DNA of 64,000 nucleotides from Rahnella inusitata (GCF_003263515.1 NZ_JYDE01000034.1:29259-93258); one strand, 5' to 3'; numbered from the stretch's first letter, positions 1-9,823 are shown. The notes: a model not told the origin generated them from the letters alone. Numbers and translations: made by a program.

Positions 1-1800
1 GGTGAACGTCGGGCGGCACAGGGTTGATGGCGTAAAGTTGACGGCAAAACGCAGGCTCGGCAGCCGCACGCGGTTCTGGCTGATAAACATCAGCGCGTGC
101 CTGAGCACCCACATATCCATCTGATACGACAGACCAAATTCGTGCACCACTGGCAGGAATTTATCTGGCATGATCAGCGCTTTATCTGAACCTTCCGACA
201 TGCGCAGCAGAATTTCATGATAGCTGTCTCCGCGCACGCCCAGGATCGGTTGTGCCATCAGTACAAATCGGTCGTCATCCAGCGCGCGCTGGATTTTATG
301 CAGCATATCGACTTTGTCTCTGATTTCAGTCTGCACCTGGCTGTGATCGCTTTTATTCGATTCCGGCTTTCCGGTGGTCAGCGACATTTCGGCAATCCCG
401 CTCAGTTCACCCAGCAAAATCGGCAGATGTTCGACCGGCGAATAGACCGTGCAGTAAGACAAGCCGATATTCGGATGCAGCGGTAAACCGTTCCAGATCA
501 GCCGAAAATCTTCAACGTACTCATACAGCTTAATAAGTTTTTCGTCGACATTGTCACAGTTCAGCCGCAGAACCAGATCGTAGCCTGGCAGGTGATAGAC
601 TTTTTCACCGGGCTGTAAGTAAGGCTTCAGCCCCATTGCCAGCTGCCGTTTGAACTGGATACGCAGCTGCATTCCGTAATTACGGCTCAGCACATCCATA
701 TCCGAAACACGTACAAAGCACAGCAGCGAGCGCGGATATACCGCCAAATCCCGGTTAAAAGCTCGCAGATTAGGCAGACCAAATACCGGATCCTGCAGCG
801 CTGCCGCTCTGAATTTTTTCATCAGCAGCCGCTGGCGTGAAGAAATCACCGCCATCAGCAACAGCGTGAAGGTATAAACCAGCATCAGGGCGGAGACAAA
901 AACCAGATTATGAATAAAGTTTTGCTCAGAGATAAAGCCCTGATAGTTATGAAACAGAATGGTGAGGATAACGGTCCACACGATGCTGATGAAGTAATAG
1001 CCGTAACGCAGTGCGCCGAACAGCAGCACCGGGAACAACAGCGTGAGCGTATAATCACTGAGCAAAATTTTCATGAAAGGCTCGCTCAGCCCCTCGATGC
1101 ACAGCAACCCTACCATCGTACACAGAAGCGTAAACCACACCACGATTTCCAAAGACTTCACGCTCGGTGCGCACTGCTTACGCAACATCATGCGTAACAC
1201 GCGCCAGTAACGTGGCTGCCGCAGAATGCGGATCACCAGATAAATCAGATGCGAGTTAAGCAGGATCCCCAGAATCATGGACTGAAGATTAATCAGCGTA
1301 CGCAGCGTCATGAATTCGCGGGTCGCCATGCCCAGATACTGCGGCAGCAGACCACTTTCCACTACGATTTGCAGCACAATAATGAAGAAGAACGTCAGGA
1401 AAATCAGCAGCCAGCCGACGCGTACCCACGGCTGACTCATCAATCCGAGCGGCGCGGACCAGCGGCTTCCCGCCTGCCAGCGATATCCCAGCCAGGCAAG
1501 AAACAGTGACGTGAAGTAAATCACCGTCATCAGCGTGCCCATTTCCACACCCACGCGCAGGTAATAGCGCAGGAACAGTGCCAGCACGATGCCGGGGAAT
1601 GCCGCCCAGTCAAAGACCATCAGCAGCGCCACGCAGGTCGCGAGCGGCATATAAATCAGATATGTGCGACCTTCCGGCAACGTAATGATCGGAGAGAGCC
1701 AGGAGGTGATGGGGATCAGCACCATCGCGCAGAAGATCGGAAGTCCCCACCATTTATGGCGCAGTGCATTCCAGGAAAAGAATTTTTGCATCGGGTCCAT
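1..1800 (-). CDS. pdeF: Cyclic-di-GMP phosphodiesterase PdeF (YfgF), C-terminus cut off by window edge
   Basis: The reading frame is open from an ATG at 1800 to base 1, so the gene leaves the window. The first ~300 residues are hydrophobic with many membrane segments (MASE1-like sensor). Next comes a degenerate GGDEF domain starting near DPVFGLPNLRAF, without a GGDEF signature. An EAL domain follows, with the motif replaced by EILLRM (E retained) and a downstream VNFTP block. This architecture matches E. coli YfgF, an inner-membrane c-di-GMP phosphodiesterase made under anaerobiosis. The divergent neighbour yfgG is also its E. coli neighbour, which supports orthology. No clear ribosome binding site decides between the ATG at 1800 and the one at 1791. 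An FNR-type promoter lies upstream. Confidence 0.85.
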   Translation of the reverse strand, partial: MDPMQKFFSWNALRHKWWGLPIFCAMVLIPITSWLSPIITLPEGRTYLIYMPLATCVALLMVFDWAAFPGIVLALFLRYYLRVGVEMGTLMTVIYFTSLFLAWLGYRWQAGSRWSAPLGLMSQPWVRVGWLLIFLTFFFIIVLQIVVESGLLPQYLGMATREFMTLRTLINLQSMILGILLNSHLIYLVIRILRQPRYWRVLRMMLRKQCAPSVKSLEIVVWFTLLCTMVGLLCIEGLSEPFMKILLSDYTLTLLFPVLLFGALRYGYYFISIVWTVILTILFHNYQGFISEQNFIHNLVFVSALMLVYTFTLLLMAVISSRQRLLMKKFRAAALQDPVFGLPNLRAFNRDLAVYPRSLLCFVRVSDMDVLSRNYGMQLRIQFKRQLAMGLKPYLQPGEKVYHLPGYDLVLRLNCDNVDEKLIKLYEYVEDFRLIWNGLPLHPNIGLSYCTVYSPVEHLPILLGELSGIAEMSLTTGKPESNKSDHSQVQTEIRDKVDMLHKIQRALDDDRFVLMAQPILGVRGDSYHEILLRMSEGSDKALIMPDKFLPVVHEFGLSYQMDMWVLRHALMFISQNRVRLPSLRFAVNFTPSTLCRPTFT

Positions 1801-2314
1801 CGTCAGTTTTGCGGATATGAGTCATGCCGCAGTAAAGGTATCAGGATGAAACGGGCATCATGAAATCGTCGGGCGACAATGACGACAGGCTCCGCATTCA
1901 ATTATCGTCATAAAAATGTCATTTCACAGAAACCAGCAGGAAAAAAGAAAAACAGCGGAGGTCGGTGTCATAAATCCAAAATAGAGCTGAATTCTAATCG
2001 GCTTTATATTAATGCTCTTGATACTGATCAATAAACACATTCTTCAAATTTTTGACTAAAAAGACCTTAAACAATTTCTCACGTGATTAACAAATTAACA
2101 AATACATTCAAAACAATGAGATTAACTTTAAACATATAGATTGTCTGAATGGTAATGTCATCCCGCGACTTCACTTATCCGTGAAAATAAACCGCACTTT
2201 TTGCTTTTTGCCTTTATCTGGAGAGTCGTTTAGTTGTGCGTTATATTGTAACCGTTATCATTTACATCTTTTATCACTGCCACCGGAGCAAAAATCCCCT
2301 TAACGGACTTTACT
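1801..2314. other. Gene-free divergent spacer between pdeF and yfgG
   Basis: This is 514 bases, clearly AT-rich from about 1980 to 2240. It holds the FNR promoter of pdeF and presumably the yfgG promoter, which I could not place. No open frame here has a ribosome binding site or a recognisable product. Confidence 0.6.
1991..2031 (-). promoter_or_regulatory. FNR-type class II promoter of pdeF
   Basis: TTGATACTGATCAA at 2018-2031 is a perfect match to the FNR consensus TTGAT-N4-ATCAA. On the minus strand a -10-like TAGAAT lies at 1996-1991. The distance between the centre of the FNR site and the centre of the -10 is 31 bases, exactly that expected of an activator centred at -41.5. Transcription would start near 1984 and leave a leader of about 185 bases before pdeF. 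E. coli yfgF is known to be anaerobically induced through FNR, so the site fits its neighbour. Binding itself is inferred. Confidence 0.75.
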
Positions 2315-2512
2315 ATGTCTCGAAAATCCAACATCAAGTTGATGACGAAAATTGTGTTGTCGATAAGCTTTATTATTTTGTTCGGACGTCTGGTCTACTC
2401 CGCTGTCGGCGCGTATTCGCATCATCAGAATCAAAAGCAAACTCAACGCGAAGCGCAGACCGAAGCACGTCCTGAACACACTGATACGACGAAATCCATA
2501 CCGGCGCCCTGA
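2315..2512 (+). CDS. yfgG: Small membrane protein YfgG (DUF2633 family)
   Basis: A 65-residue protein with a basic N-terminus (MSRKSNIKLMTK), one hydrophobic segment (about residues 12-32) and a polar, Gln/Glu-rich tail. The segment ILFGRLVYSAVGAY and the following HHQ closely match recalled E. coli YfgG (FFFGRFIYSSVGAW, HHQ). The function is not firmly known to me. It is divergent from pdeF, as in E. coli, and sits 36 bases upstream of mgtE in the same direction, so the two may be cotranscribed. The ribosome binding site is weak (GGAC eight bases before ATG). Confidence 0.8.
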   Translation: MSRKSNIKLMTKIVLSISFIILFGRLVYSAVGAYSHHQNQKQTQREAQTEARPEHTDTTKSIPAP

Positions 2513-2548
2513 AGGCCTGCCGGACGTAAAAAAGAGAAAGGACCCTGA

Positions 2549-3988
2549 ATGTCTGCCGAAAAACCAAAGAATTACGGCCAAAAGCTGGCGGAAAGTCGCC
2601 GCCGGATCCTCGATCTGCTGCTCAACACCGATGAACTCGCCGACAGTATTCTCGGGGAAGAGATTGAGGTTGATGACGCCACGCGCGCACAACTCATGGA
2701 CTACACCGCAGAACTCAGCGCGCGGGTACAAAAACTCCACGCAGCCGACGTCGCCGACGTACTGGAAGCGTTACCGATCCGCGAACGTCTGGCGCTGTGG
2801 CGGCTGGTCGAACCGGCCGCGCGCGGTAAAGCGCTGGTCGAGGTCTCAGAAACCGTCTGGGATAGCCTGATCGAAGAAATGAGCGACAAAGAACTGCTGA
2901 AAACCATGTCGCTGCTCGACGTGGACGATCAGGTATATCTGGCGGAATACCTGCCGCGTGATCTGACAGGCCGCGTACTCACGTCGCTGGAACCGAAGCA
3001 GCGGGAAAAAGTCCGCGAAGTCATGAAGTTCAACAAAGAATGCGTGGGCCGTATCATGGATTTCGAGCTGATGACCGTCCGCCCGGACGTCACTCTCGCG
3101 ACCGTACAGCGCTTTCTGCGTTTGCAAAAAAGTATTCCACAGGCCAGTGACAAGTTGTTTATTACCGATCGCAAAAATACCCTGCTCGGCGAACTGCCGC
3201 TGACCGCGATTTTGCTCAACCCGCCGGAGACGAAAGTCGCCGACGTGATGATTACCGATCTCACCAGCTTTGAGCCGGAAGACAAAGCAGAAGATGCCGC
3301 CAGCGCGTTCGAACGTTATGACCTGATTACCGCACCGGTAGTGGATAAAAAAGGCAAGCTGATGGGGCGCCTGACGGTGGAAGAGATCGTCGACTTCGTC
3401 AACAACGATACCGACAGCAATCTGCGCCGCATGGGGGGTCTGAGCCCGGAAGAGGATGTGTTTTCTCCGGTCGGCAAAGCGGTCCGTAACCGCTGGGCGT
3501 GGCTGGCGATCAATCTTTGTACCGCTTTTATTGCGTCGCGCGTTATCGGCTTATTCGAACATACGATTTCGCAGCTGGTCGCGCTGGCCGCACTGATGCC
3601 GATTGTCGCCGGGATTGGTGGTAACACCGGTAATCAGACCATCACGATGATCGTGCGCGGTTTGGCGCTGCACCATGTGCAGGTAGGAAACCTGAAATTT
3701 CTGATGTTCAGGGAGCTCGGCGTGGCGCTGATCAACGGTTTAGTCTGGGGCGGCCTGATGGGTATCGTCACCTGGCTGCTGTACGGCGACTGGGAGATGG
3801 GTGCTGTGATGACGCTGGCGATGATCCTAAATCTGCTGCTGGCTGCCCTGATGGGTGTGATTATTCCGTTAACCATGGTGCGCATCGGCCGCGATCCGGC
3901 TATCGGTTCAAGCGTGATGATTACCGCGCTGACTGACACCGGTGGCTTCTTTATTTTCCTCGGCCTCGCCACAATCTTCCTGATCTGA
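2549..3988 (+). CDS. mgtE: Magnesium channel/transporter MgtE
   Basis: A 479-residue MgtE, the homodimeric Mg2+ channel of the inner membrane that closes when cytosolic Mg2+ binds its N and CBS domains. In order: an acidic helical N domain (about residues 40-140, with repeated DVADVLEALP and DDQVYLAEYLP blocks), two CBS repeats (about 145-270), a plug helix, and five membrane helices from about 310. The pore signature PIVAGIGGNTGNQT and the final-helix ALTDTGGFF, whose Asp is the conserved pore residue, are present. A good ribosome binding site (GAGAAAGGA) precedes the ATG. E. coli K-12 lacks this gene. It lies between two c-di-GMP enzymes, with no obvious functional link. Confidence 0.93.
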   Translation: MSAEKPKNYGQKLAESRRRILDLLLNTDELADSILGEEIEVDDATRAQLMDYTAELSARVQKLHAADVADVLEALPIRERLALWRLVEPAARGKALVEVSETVWDSLIEEMSDKELLKTMSLLDVDDQVYLAEYLPRDLTGRVLTSLEPKQREKVREVMKFNKECVGRIMDFELMTVRPDVTLATVQRFLRLQKSIPQASDKLFITDRKNTLLGELPLTAILLNPPETKVADVMITDLTSFEPEDKAEDAASAFERYDLITAPVVDKKGKLMGRLTVEEIVDFVNNDTDSNLRRMGGLSPEEDVFSPVGKAVRNRWAWLAINLCTAFIASRVIGLFEHTISQLVALAALMPIVAGIGGNTGNQTITMIVRGLALHHVQVGNLKFLMFRELGVALINGLVWGGLMGIVTWLLYGDWEMGAVMTLAMILNLLLAALMGVIIPLTMVRIGRDPAIGSSVMITALTDTGGFFIFLGLATIFLI

Positions 3989-3998
3989 TGACGGTCTT

Positions 3999-4030
3999 CC
4001 GGCCTGCGGGCCGGTAATTTCCCCTTTTCG
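3999..4030 (+). terminator. Probable mgtE terminator
   Basis: CCGGCC and GGCCGG arms around a TGCG loop (3999-4014) start ten bases after the mgtE stop. A weak TAATTTCCCCTTTT tract follows. The stem is perfect, but the T tract is interrupted. Confidence 0.5.
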
Positions 4031-4272
4031 CAAAACAATCACAACAACAGCCCTGAAAACCTCGTTTTATTTCTGTAACGGATTATTCGTTATCGCCGAA
4101 AGAGTGATGTAGAATTCATACTAATAATCCTAAAATAATAATCATTCACACCGACACAACGTGAATCGGCTGAACAGGCCTTATCTCCAGTGAGCCGGTG
4201 ATAAATAACAGCAAAAACAAGCGTCAATGTTACTGCCTGCTGCTCATTGCCAGTCAGAAAAAGGTTTTCACC

Positions 4273-7266
4273 GTGGAAAAAAGTAAACCGACCGCTTTCC
4301 TTGTGGAAAAGGTCAACTGGAAAGTGCCTCTCCTGACTGGCATTGCCATTTGTCTGCTGGCTCTGGCGTGTCTGAATATTGTCCAAAAAACCGCCAGTCT
4401 GGCAGGATTATGGTTACCCACGGCGTTTCTGATACCCGTGCTGTTCCATCACCGCTATCTGGACTGGATCCCGCTGCTTTGCGCCGCGGCGTTAGGTATT
4501 GCTGCCGCGCATTCCCTGATGGGATCGCACATCCTCGGTTATCTGCCCTACACCCTCAACAATCTGATTGAGGCGACGCTGTGCGCCCTGCTGCTGCGTC
4601 GGGCGTTGCCGCAACAAGATCCCCTTTCCGGCCTGAGTCACTGGGTGAAGTTTTTGGTCATTGCGGTGATTTTCTGTCCGCTGGTCAGCTCAGTGATCAT
4701 GATGATGTTCATTCTGCACATCCATACCTCGGCGCAATTACAGGAGCGTTTTGCCACCTGGTTTATGTCCGAAGCGGTGGCAATCCTCGCGCTGACCCCG
4801 CTGGGGCTTATCTACCAGCGGGGTTATCTCACGCAAATTCTGACTTCCCGCCGCCTGATTGAATTGCTGGTCACGCTGATTGTGACGCTGACGCTCGGTT
4901 TTATGGCGCTCAAATGGCTGCCTTACACCTTCGCGTTTATCACCATTCCTTTGCTTTGGGCTGCCATTCGTTTGCCGCGCATCGAGGCATTTATCATTTT
5001 CCTGTCGATGACGCTGATGATTGCCCTGCTGCAAACCAGCGGCATTATTACCGTCCAGCCTCATGCTATTCAGATCCCACAAGGGCTGATCTTCCTGCCG
5101 CTGTTACTGATTCTGCTGCCCGCGAATGCGATGGCAATGGCGATGCACGCCCTGCGCACCGAGAAATCTCACATCACCCAGAGCGAAAACCGTTTTCGTA
5201 ACGCGATGGAGTATTCGGCGATTGGCATGGCGTTGGTCTCGCCGCAGGGCAAATGGCTGCAGGCGAACAAATCACTGTGCAAGCTCCTGGGCTATGACGC
5301 GGAATACCTGAAAACGCTGTCGTTTCAGGACATCACCCATCCTGAAGATTTAGGTAAAGATCTCGCCTTGCTCCAGCAGCTGTTAGACGATGATATTCAG
5401 AGCTATAACATGGAGAAGCGCTACCTGTGCCGCAGCGGCGAAATGGTTTGGGTGCTGCTGGCGGTTTCACTGGTGCGAGATGAGAACCAAAATCCGCTCT
5501 ATTTCATCTCTCAGATTGAAGATATCACCGAGCTGAAACACACCGAAATCACCAATAAGCGGCTGTCCGAAGCATTGCATGAAGAGAAAGAGCTGCTGCA
5601 CATCACGCTGAACTCTATCAACGAAGCCGTGATTTCGACTGACCGCGATCTGAATATCACCTTTATGAATCCGGTGGCTGAGAAGATGACCGGCTGGAAA
5701 GAGGCGCAGGCGCAGGGGCAGCCGGTTGGCCGGATTGTGCATATCACTAAAGGGCCAGACGGGCCGTTGCTCGACAATTTGCAACAGTTCGATATCAGAG
5801 AAAATCTGCACTCGTCCGTTGAACAATCGTTAGTTTTACACGGCCACAGCACAGGCCTGTTTGACGTCCAGCTGGCGGTTTCACCGTTGCGTACGCTGAA
5901 AGATGAGCCGATCGGCATCGTGCTGGTCTTGCAGGACGTCAGTAAATCCCGTGAGCTGATGCGCAAACTCAGCTACAGCGCCTCGCATGATTTACTCACT
6001 GGTTTAGCCAACCGCGGCAGTTTCGAAAAAAGCCTGAAAAAAGCACTCAGCCTGACGGCAGTACAGCATCAGGCGCACAGTCTGGCGTTTATCGATCTCG
6101 ACCGTTTCAAGGCAATAAACGATACTGCGGGGCACGCGGCTGGCGACGCATTACTGCGTCAAATCAGTACGCTGATGCAGGATCACATTCGCAACAGCGA
6201 TCGTCTGGCGCGGCTGGGCGGCGATGAATTTGCGCTGATCCTGTTGGATTGTCCGCTGGATCAGGGGCTGAACTCCCTTCAGCAGCTGGTGAATAAGATC
6301 AACGCGTTCCAGTTTGTCTGGGAAGACCAAATTTACCGCATCGGCGCCAGCGCCGGGCTGACGTTAATTAACAATGCCAATATCAGCGGCAGCGAGTACA
6401 TGGCACAGGCCGATGTCGCCTGTTACACCGCCAAACACAACGGCCGCGGACGGGTCTTCACCTATGAGTCGCGGCAAAAACTGCAACTTTCCTCGCACAC
6501 GGCGCTGTTCCGCCCCGAGGACATCACCCGTATTTTGAGTGAGAATCAGATAACCCTGCATTGCCGCGCGGCGTCGCCGCCTAAAACACCGCTGTCGGTG
6601 TGCTTCTATCAGATGTCTTTACAGCTGGCGATCCCCAACCAGATGGCGCAAACCGCCGAACTGTTCCTGCAGGCCGCCCATTTCTACGACATGATGCCGC
6701 AAGTGGACCACTGGCTGTTACGCCGTGTGCTGACCGATTACGGGCAGGGCATTGCCAATAAAGGCATTTGCGTGGCGATCCCTGTGTCGACGGAAGGCTT
6801 ATTGCAGCCAACCTTGCGCGCTGATTTGCTGGGGATGCTCGATGAAACGCCGTTGCCGACGTCATCCATCAACCTGATGATTGACGACGCGGTCCTGTTA
6901 AAACACCCGGATTTACGGGTGTTTATTGCTGAAATACGTCGTCGCGGCTGCAAAATTGTGGTGCAGAACATTGGCAAGAACATGGTGGAATTTAACCAGC
7001 TGCCGGCTGATACGGTGGATTACGTACAGATCGACCCGAGTTTTATGGCACAAATCCATTACAACCAGATGCATGAAGTGCTGGTGACCATTTTGCACGG
7101 CAACACCCACCGGCTGAATGCTCAGACGCTGGCGGGACCGGCCGATATCACCGAGACACTGGAGAAATTGACCGGGATAGGCATCGATCTGGTTGGCGGC
7201 GATACCATCGCCCCGGAAACTTCGCTGGAAAAACTGCTCAACACCGGCTATTTCGGTATTCACTAA
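4273..7266 (+). CDS. dgcE: Diguanylate cyclase DgcE (YegE)
   Basis: Makes c-di-GMP from two GTP; in E. coli it drives curli/biofilm output. An N-terminal multi-helix MASE1 region (to about residue 290) is followed by PAS domains beginning near 301 and 437, an intact GGDEF (649-653) with inhibitory-site RNSD five residues upstream, and a degenerate C-terminal EAL-like domain with no EAL signature. The end (YFGIH) and convergent alkA match E. coli yegE-alkA. It is about 100 residues shorter than the 1105-residue E. coli protein because one of three PAS domains is missing. I prefer the GTG at 4273 (AAAAAGG eight bases upstream; 17 residues before the first helix) to an in-frame GTG at 4198. It overlaps alkA by four bases, tail to tail. 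Confidence 0.88.
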   Translation: MEKSKPTAFLVEKVNWKVPLLTGIAICLLALACLNIVQKTASLAGLWLPTAFLIPVLFHHRYLDWIPLLCAAALGIAAAHSLMGSHILGYLPYTLNNLIEATLCALLLRRALPQQDPLSGLSHWVKFLVIAVIFCPLVSSVIMMMFILHIHTSAQLQERFATWFMSEAVAILALTPLGLIYQRGYLTQILTSRRLIELLVTLIVTLTLGFMALKWLPYTFAFITIPLLWAAIRLPRIEAFIIFLSMTLMIALLQTSGIITVQPHAIQIPQGLIFLPLLLILLPANAMAMAMHALRTEKSHITQSENRFRNAMEYSAIGMALVSPQGKWLQANKSLCKLLGYDAEYLKTLSFQDITHPEDLGKDLALLQQLLDDDIQSYNMEKRYLCRSGEMVWVLLAVSLVRDENQNPLYFISQIEDITELKHTEITNKRLSEALHEEKELLHITLNSINEAVISTDRDLNITFMNPVAEKMTGWKEAQAQGQPVGRIVHITKGPDGPLLDNLQQFDIRENLHSSVEQSLVLHGHSTGLFDVQLAVSPLRTLKDEPIGIVLVLQDVSKSRELMRKLSYSASHDLLTGLANRGSFEKSLKKALSLTAVQHQAHSLAFIDLDRFKAINDTAGHAAGDALLRQISTLMQDHIRNSDRLARLGGDEFALILLDCPLDQGLNSLQQLVNKINAFQFVWEDQIYRIGASAGLTLINNANISGSEYMAQADVACYTAKHNGRGRVFTYESRQKLQLSSHTALFRPEDITRILSENQITLHCRAASPPKTPLSVCFYQMSLQLAIPNQMAQTAELFLQAAHFYDMMPQVDHWLLRRVLTDYGQGIANKGICVAIPVSTEGLLQPTLRADLLGMLDETPLPTSSINLMIDDAVLLKHPDLRVFIAEIRRRGCKIVVQNIGKNMVEFNQLPADTVDYVQIDPSFMAQIHYNQMHEVLVTILHGNTHRLNAQTLAGPADITETLEKLTGIGIDLVGGDTIAPETSLEKLLNTGYFGIH

Positions 7267-8135
7267 GGCGTGTCTGGCTGCCAGTCATTGTTGAACCATA
7301 AATGCAGCGTGGCGTAGGTGCGCCACGGTTGCCAGATTTCGGCATAGCGGGCGATTTTTCCCGGCGTCATGCCCGGAAAACGCTGTTTGATCAGATAATC
7401 CCCACCAAGGAAAACATCCGGCGCTGACCAGGCGCGCATCGCCACATAACTGGCGGTCCAACTGCCAATGCCGGGCATAGCCAGCAGCATTTTGATACTG
7501 TCCTGCGCATCGGTCATTTCATCGAGCGGTAACCGCCCTTCTTCCACCGCCTGCGCCAGCCCGATCAGACAGGCCGCGCGTTTCGCCTGCACGCCAATCC
7601 CGCGCAAATCATCCACCGTCAGTTGCCCGACAGTCGCCGGTGATGGGAAGAGATGCGTCAGTGCCGCAAACGGCGTACTCACCGGCTCGCCCCATCTCTG
7701 CGTCAGCCGCGTGGCCAGCGTCGCTGCCATTTTCACGCTAACCAGTTGCCCGAGGATCGCCCTGACCACCAGCTCAAAACGGTTCACACAGCCTGGCAAT
7801 CTCAGCCCGATGGCATTTTCCGCCAGTGAACCTAGCCCGGCGGCGATTTGCTGCGGCTCTGCATCCAAATCCAGCAACCGTCGCACCTGCTGCGCAACGT
7901 TGTCCGCAACGGGTTCCAGCGACGGCGAAACCTGCAGCTCGACGCTGTGCTGCCCGGCTAAAGGCCGCAGCCTGATCCAGCCGGTCAGCCGTTCGCCGCT
8001 GTGCTTCACCGCCAGCGTGCGCTGGTAGAATTCGCCGTCCTGCTGCTCGACGCCCTGCAAAGCGCGCGCGCCAAGAAAGGCCGTCATCCACTGCCAGTCG
8101 TACGGTGGTTGATAGGTCAGAAGCATTGTAGTCAC
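7263..8135 (-). CDS. alkA: DNA-3-methyladenine glycosylase II AlkA
   Basis: A 290-residue base-excision repair glycosylase that removes alkylated purines. The N-terminal fold begins with QPPYDWQWM as in E. coli AlkA. The helix-hairpin-helix PGIGSWTASYVAMR is followed by DVFLGGDYLIKQRFPG, where D246 aligns with catalytic Asp238; the preceding Pro-Asp of E. coli is Gly-Gly here. GTG at 8135 is chosen as start because AAGGA lies seven bases upstream; an internal ATG at 8126 has no such site. Convergent with dgcE, as in E. coli. A cysS terminator separates it from the upstream gene, so it probably has its own promoter. I saw no Ada box. Confidence 0.92.
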   Translation of the reverse strand: MTTMLLTYQPPYDWQWMTAFLGARALQGVEQQDGEFYQRTLAVKHSGERLTGWIRLRPLAGQHSVELQVSPSLEPVADNVAQQVRRLLDLDAEPQQIAAGLGSLAENAIGLRLPGCVNRFELVVRAILGQLVSVKMAATLATRLTQRWGEPVSTPFAALTHLFPSPATVGQLTVDDLRGIGVQAKRAACLIGLAQAVEEGRLPLDEMTDAQDSIKMLLAMPGIGSWTASYVAMRAWSAPDVFLGGDYLIKQRFPGMTPGKIARYAEIWQPWRTYATLHLWFNNDWQPDTP

Positions 8136-8146
8136 AGGACGATCCT

Positions 8147-8176
8147 TATAAAAATGGCCCCCAAACGGGAGCCATT
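8147..8176 (-). terminator. Rho-independent terminator of cysS
   Basis: Read on the minus strand, AATGGC and GCCATT arms, extended by CCC/GGG around a GTTT loop (8153-8176), run into TTTAT. It lies 28 bases after the cysS stop and just before the alkA start. Confidence 0.75.
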
Positions 8177-8204
8177 GAGCGTAGCTGAAAAAACAGGGGA
8201 AGGA

Positions 8205-9596
8205 CTACTTTCTGCGCCAGGTGGTGCCTGCCGCGCCATCTTCCAGAACGATACCCATTTCATTCAGACGGTCACGCGCTTTATCCGCCATGCCCCAATC
8301 CTTGCTGGCGCGGGCATCGTTACGCTGTTTGATCAACGCTTCGATTTCAGCCACTTCGTCGTCGTTATCCGCCTGCGCACCGGATTTGAGGAACTGCTCA
8401 GGATCCTGCTCCAGCAAGCCGAGCACGCCAGCCAGCTGACGCAGTTCTGCCGCCATGCCATTGGCCGCCGCCATATCTTCGGTTTTCAGGCGGTTGATAT
8501 CACGCGCCATATCGAACAACACCGAATAGGCTTCCGGCGTGTTGAAATCGTCGTCCATCGCCGCACGGAAGCGGGCGACAAACGCCTCACCACCGGCCGG
8601 TGTCGCAGTGGCGTCGGTGCCTCGCAGTGCGGTGTACAGACGCTCCATCGAGGTACGCGCCAGTTTCAGGTTCTCTTCGCTGTAGTTCAGCTGGCTGCGG
8701 TAATGGCCGGACATCAGGAAGTAACGCACGCTTTCAGCATCGTAATATTTCAGCACGTCGCGCACGGTGAAGAAGTTATCCAACGATTTAGACATCTTCT
8801 CGCGGTCGATCATCACCATGCCGGAGTGCATCCACGTATTCACATACGGGCCGTCGTGTGCGCAGCTTGACTGAGCGATTTCGTTCTCATGGTGCGGGAA
8901 CATCAGGTCAGAACCGCCGCCGTGGATATCAAAATGATCGCCCAGCTGTTTGCAGTTCATCGCCGAACATTCGATGTGCCAGCCCGGACGGCCTTCGCCC
9001 CACGGCGACGTCCAGCTCGGTTCACCCGGTTTGGACATTTTCCACAACACGAAGTCCATCGGATTACGTTTCACATTCGCTTCGACTTCCACGCGCGCGC
9101 CGGCCTGCAGCTGATCCAGATCCTGACGGGACAGCAAACCGTAGTCCGGATCGCTTTCGACCCAAAACATTACGTCGCCGTTCGACGCCACGTAAGCGTG
9201 GTCACGATCGATAAGCTTTTGCACGATTTCGATGATTTCATCAATGTGCTGTGTGGCACGCGGTTCAGAATCCGGCGGCAGAATGTTAAGTGCAGCGAAA
9301 TCATTGTGCATTTCGGCGATCATACGATCAGTTAAGGCCGAGAAATGTTCGCCCTTCTCAGCCGCACGTTTGATGATCTTATCGTCGATATCGGTAATAT
9401 TACGCACATATTTCAGGTCGTAGCCGAGGTAACGCAGGTAGCGCGATACCACGTCGAAAGACACAAAGGTGCGACCGTGGCCGATGTGACACAGGTCGTA
9501 AACAGTGATCCCACACACGTACATCCCGACTTTACCGGCATGAATTGGCTTGAATTCCTCTTTTTGGCGACTCAGGGTATTAAAAATCTTCAGCAT
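8205..9596 (-). CDS. cysS: Cysteinyl-tRNA synthetase
   Basis: A 463-residue class Ia synthetase that charges tRNA-Cys. Present are the metal-binding Cys of [16 protein letters not shown] (HIGH motif), KMSKSLDNF (KMSKS), the zinc-site region [11 protein letters not shown] and [14 protein letters not shown], and the C-terminal anticodon-binding part. The ATG at 9596 gives the family N-terminus [16 protein letters not shown] longer in-frame extension has no homology and is not used. It is divergent from ppiB, as in E. coli. Confidence 0.97.
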   Translation of the reverse strand: MLKIFNTLSRQKEEFKPIHAGKVGMYVCGITVYDLCHIGHGRTFVSFDVVSRYLRYLGYDLKYVRNITDIDDKIIKRAAEKGEHFSALTDRMIAEMHNDFAALNILPPDSEPRATQHIDEIIEIVQKLIDRDHAYVASNGDVMFWVESDPDYGLLSRQDLDQLQAGARVEVEANVKRNPMDFVLWKMSKPGEPSWTSPWGEGRPGWHIECSAMNCKQLGDHFDIHGGGSDLMFPHHENEIAQSSCAHDGPYVNTWMHSGMVMIDREKMSKSLDNFFTVRDVLKYYDAESVRYFLMSGHYRSQLNYSEENLKLARTSMERLYTALRGTDATATPAGGEAFVARFRAAMDDDFNTPEAYSVLFDMARDINRLKTEDMAAANGMAAELRQLAGVLGLLEQDPEQFLKSGAQADNDDEVAEIEALIKQRNDARASKDWGMADKARDRLNEMGIVLEDGAAGTTWRRK

Positions 9597-9746
9597 CAGG
9601 CTATTCCGTGTGTTGGGCGTAGAAAATGATGGTTGTGCGCTTACGCGACACTCCGGCTCATAATATAACGAAAACGCCTTCACCGAAACGGCATAAGGCC
9701 GCCGGACGGGCTTTAGTCATCACAAACCGTCTGCTGACGGCAACTT

Positions 9747-9776
9747 TTGAGTTATGGTATAAGAAAAGGCTATAGT
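9747..9776 (+). promoter_or_regulatory. Predicted sigma-70 promoter of ppiB
   Basis: TTGAGT at 9747-9752 and TATAGT at 9771-9776 are separated by 18 bases, giving a leader of about 40 bases to the ppiB ATG. Prediction from consensus only. Confidence 0.55.
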
Positions 9777-9823
9777 AGCGACTCTTACTAAGAGCACACA
9801 TCAACATAAGCAGGATGATTAAT

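Noticed and set aside
2236..2475. 79-codon ORF overlapping yfgG in another frame
   Set aside because: yfgG has family similarity in its own frame; this one has none and starts inside the promoter region.
4121..4160. TAAT-rich tract before dgcE as a Fur box
   Set aside because: Only scattered AATAAT/AATCATT hexamers; no 19-base Fur dyad, and no iron-related gene nearby.
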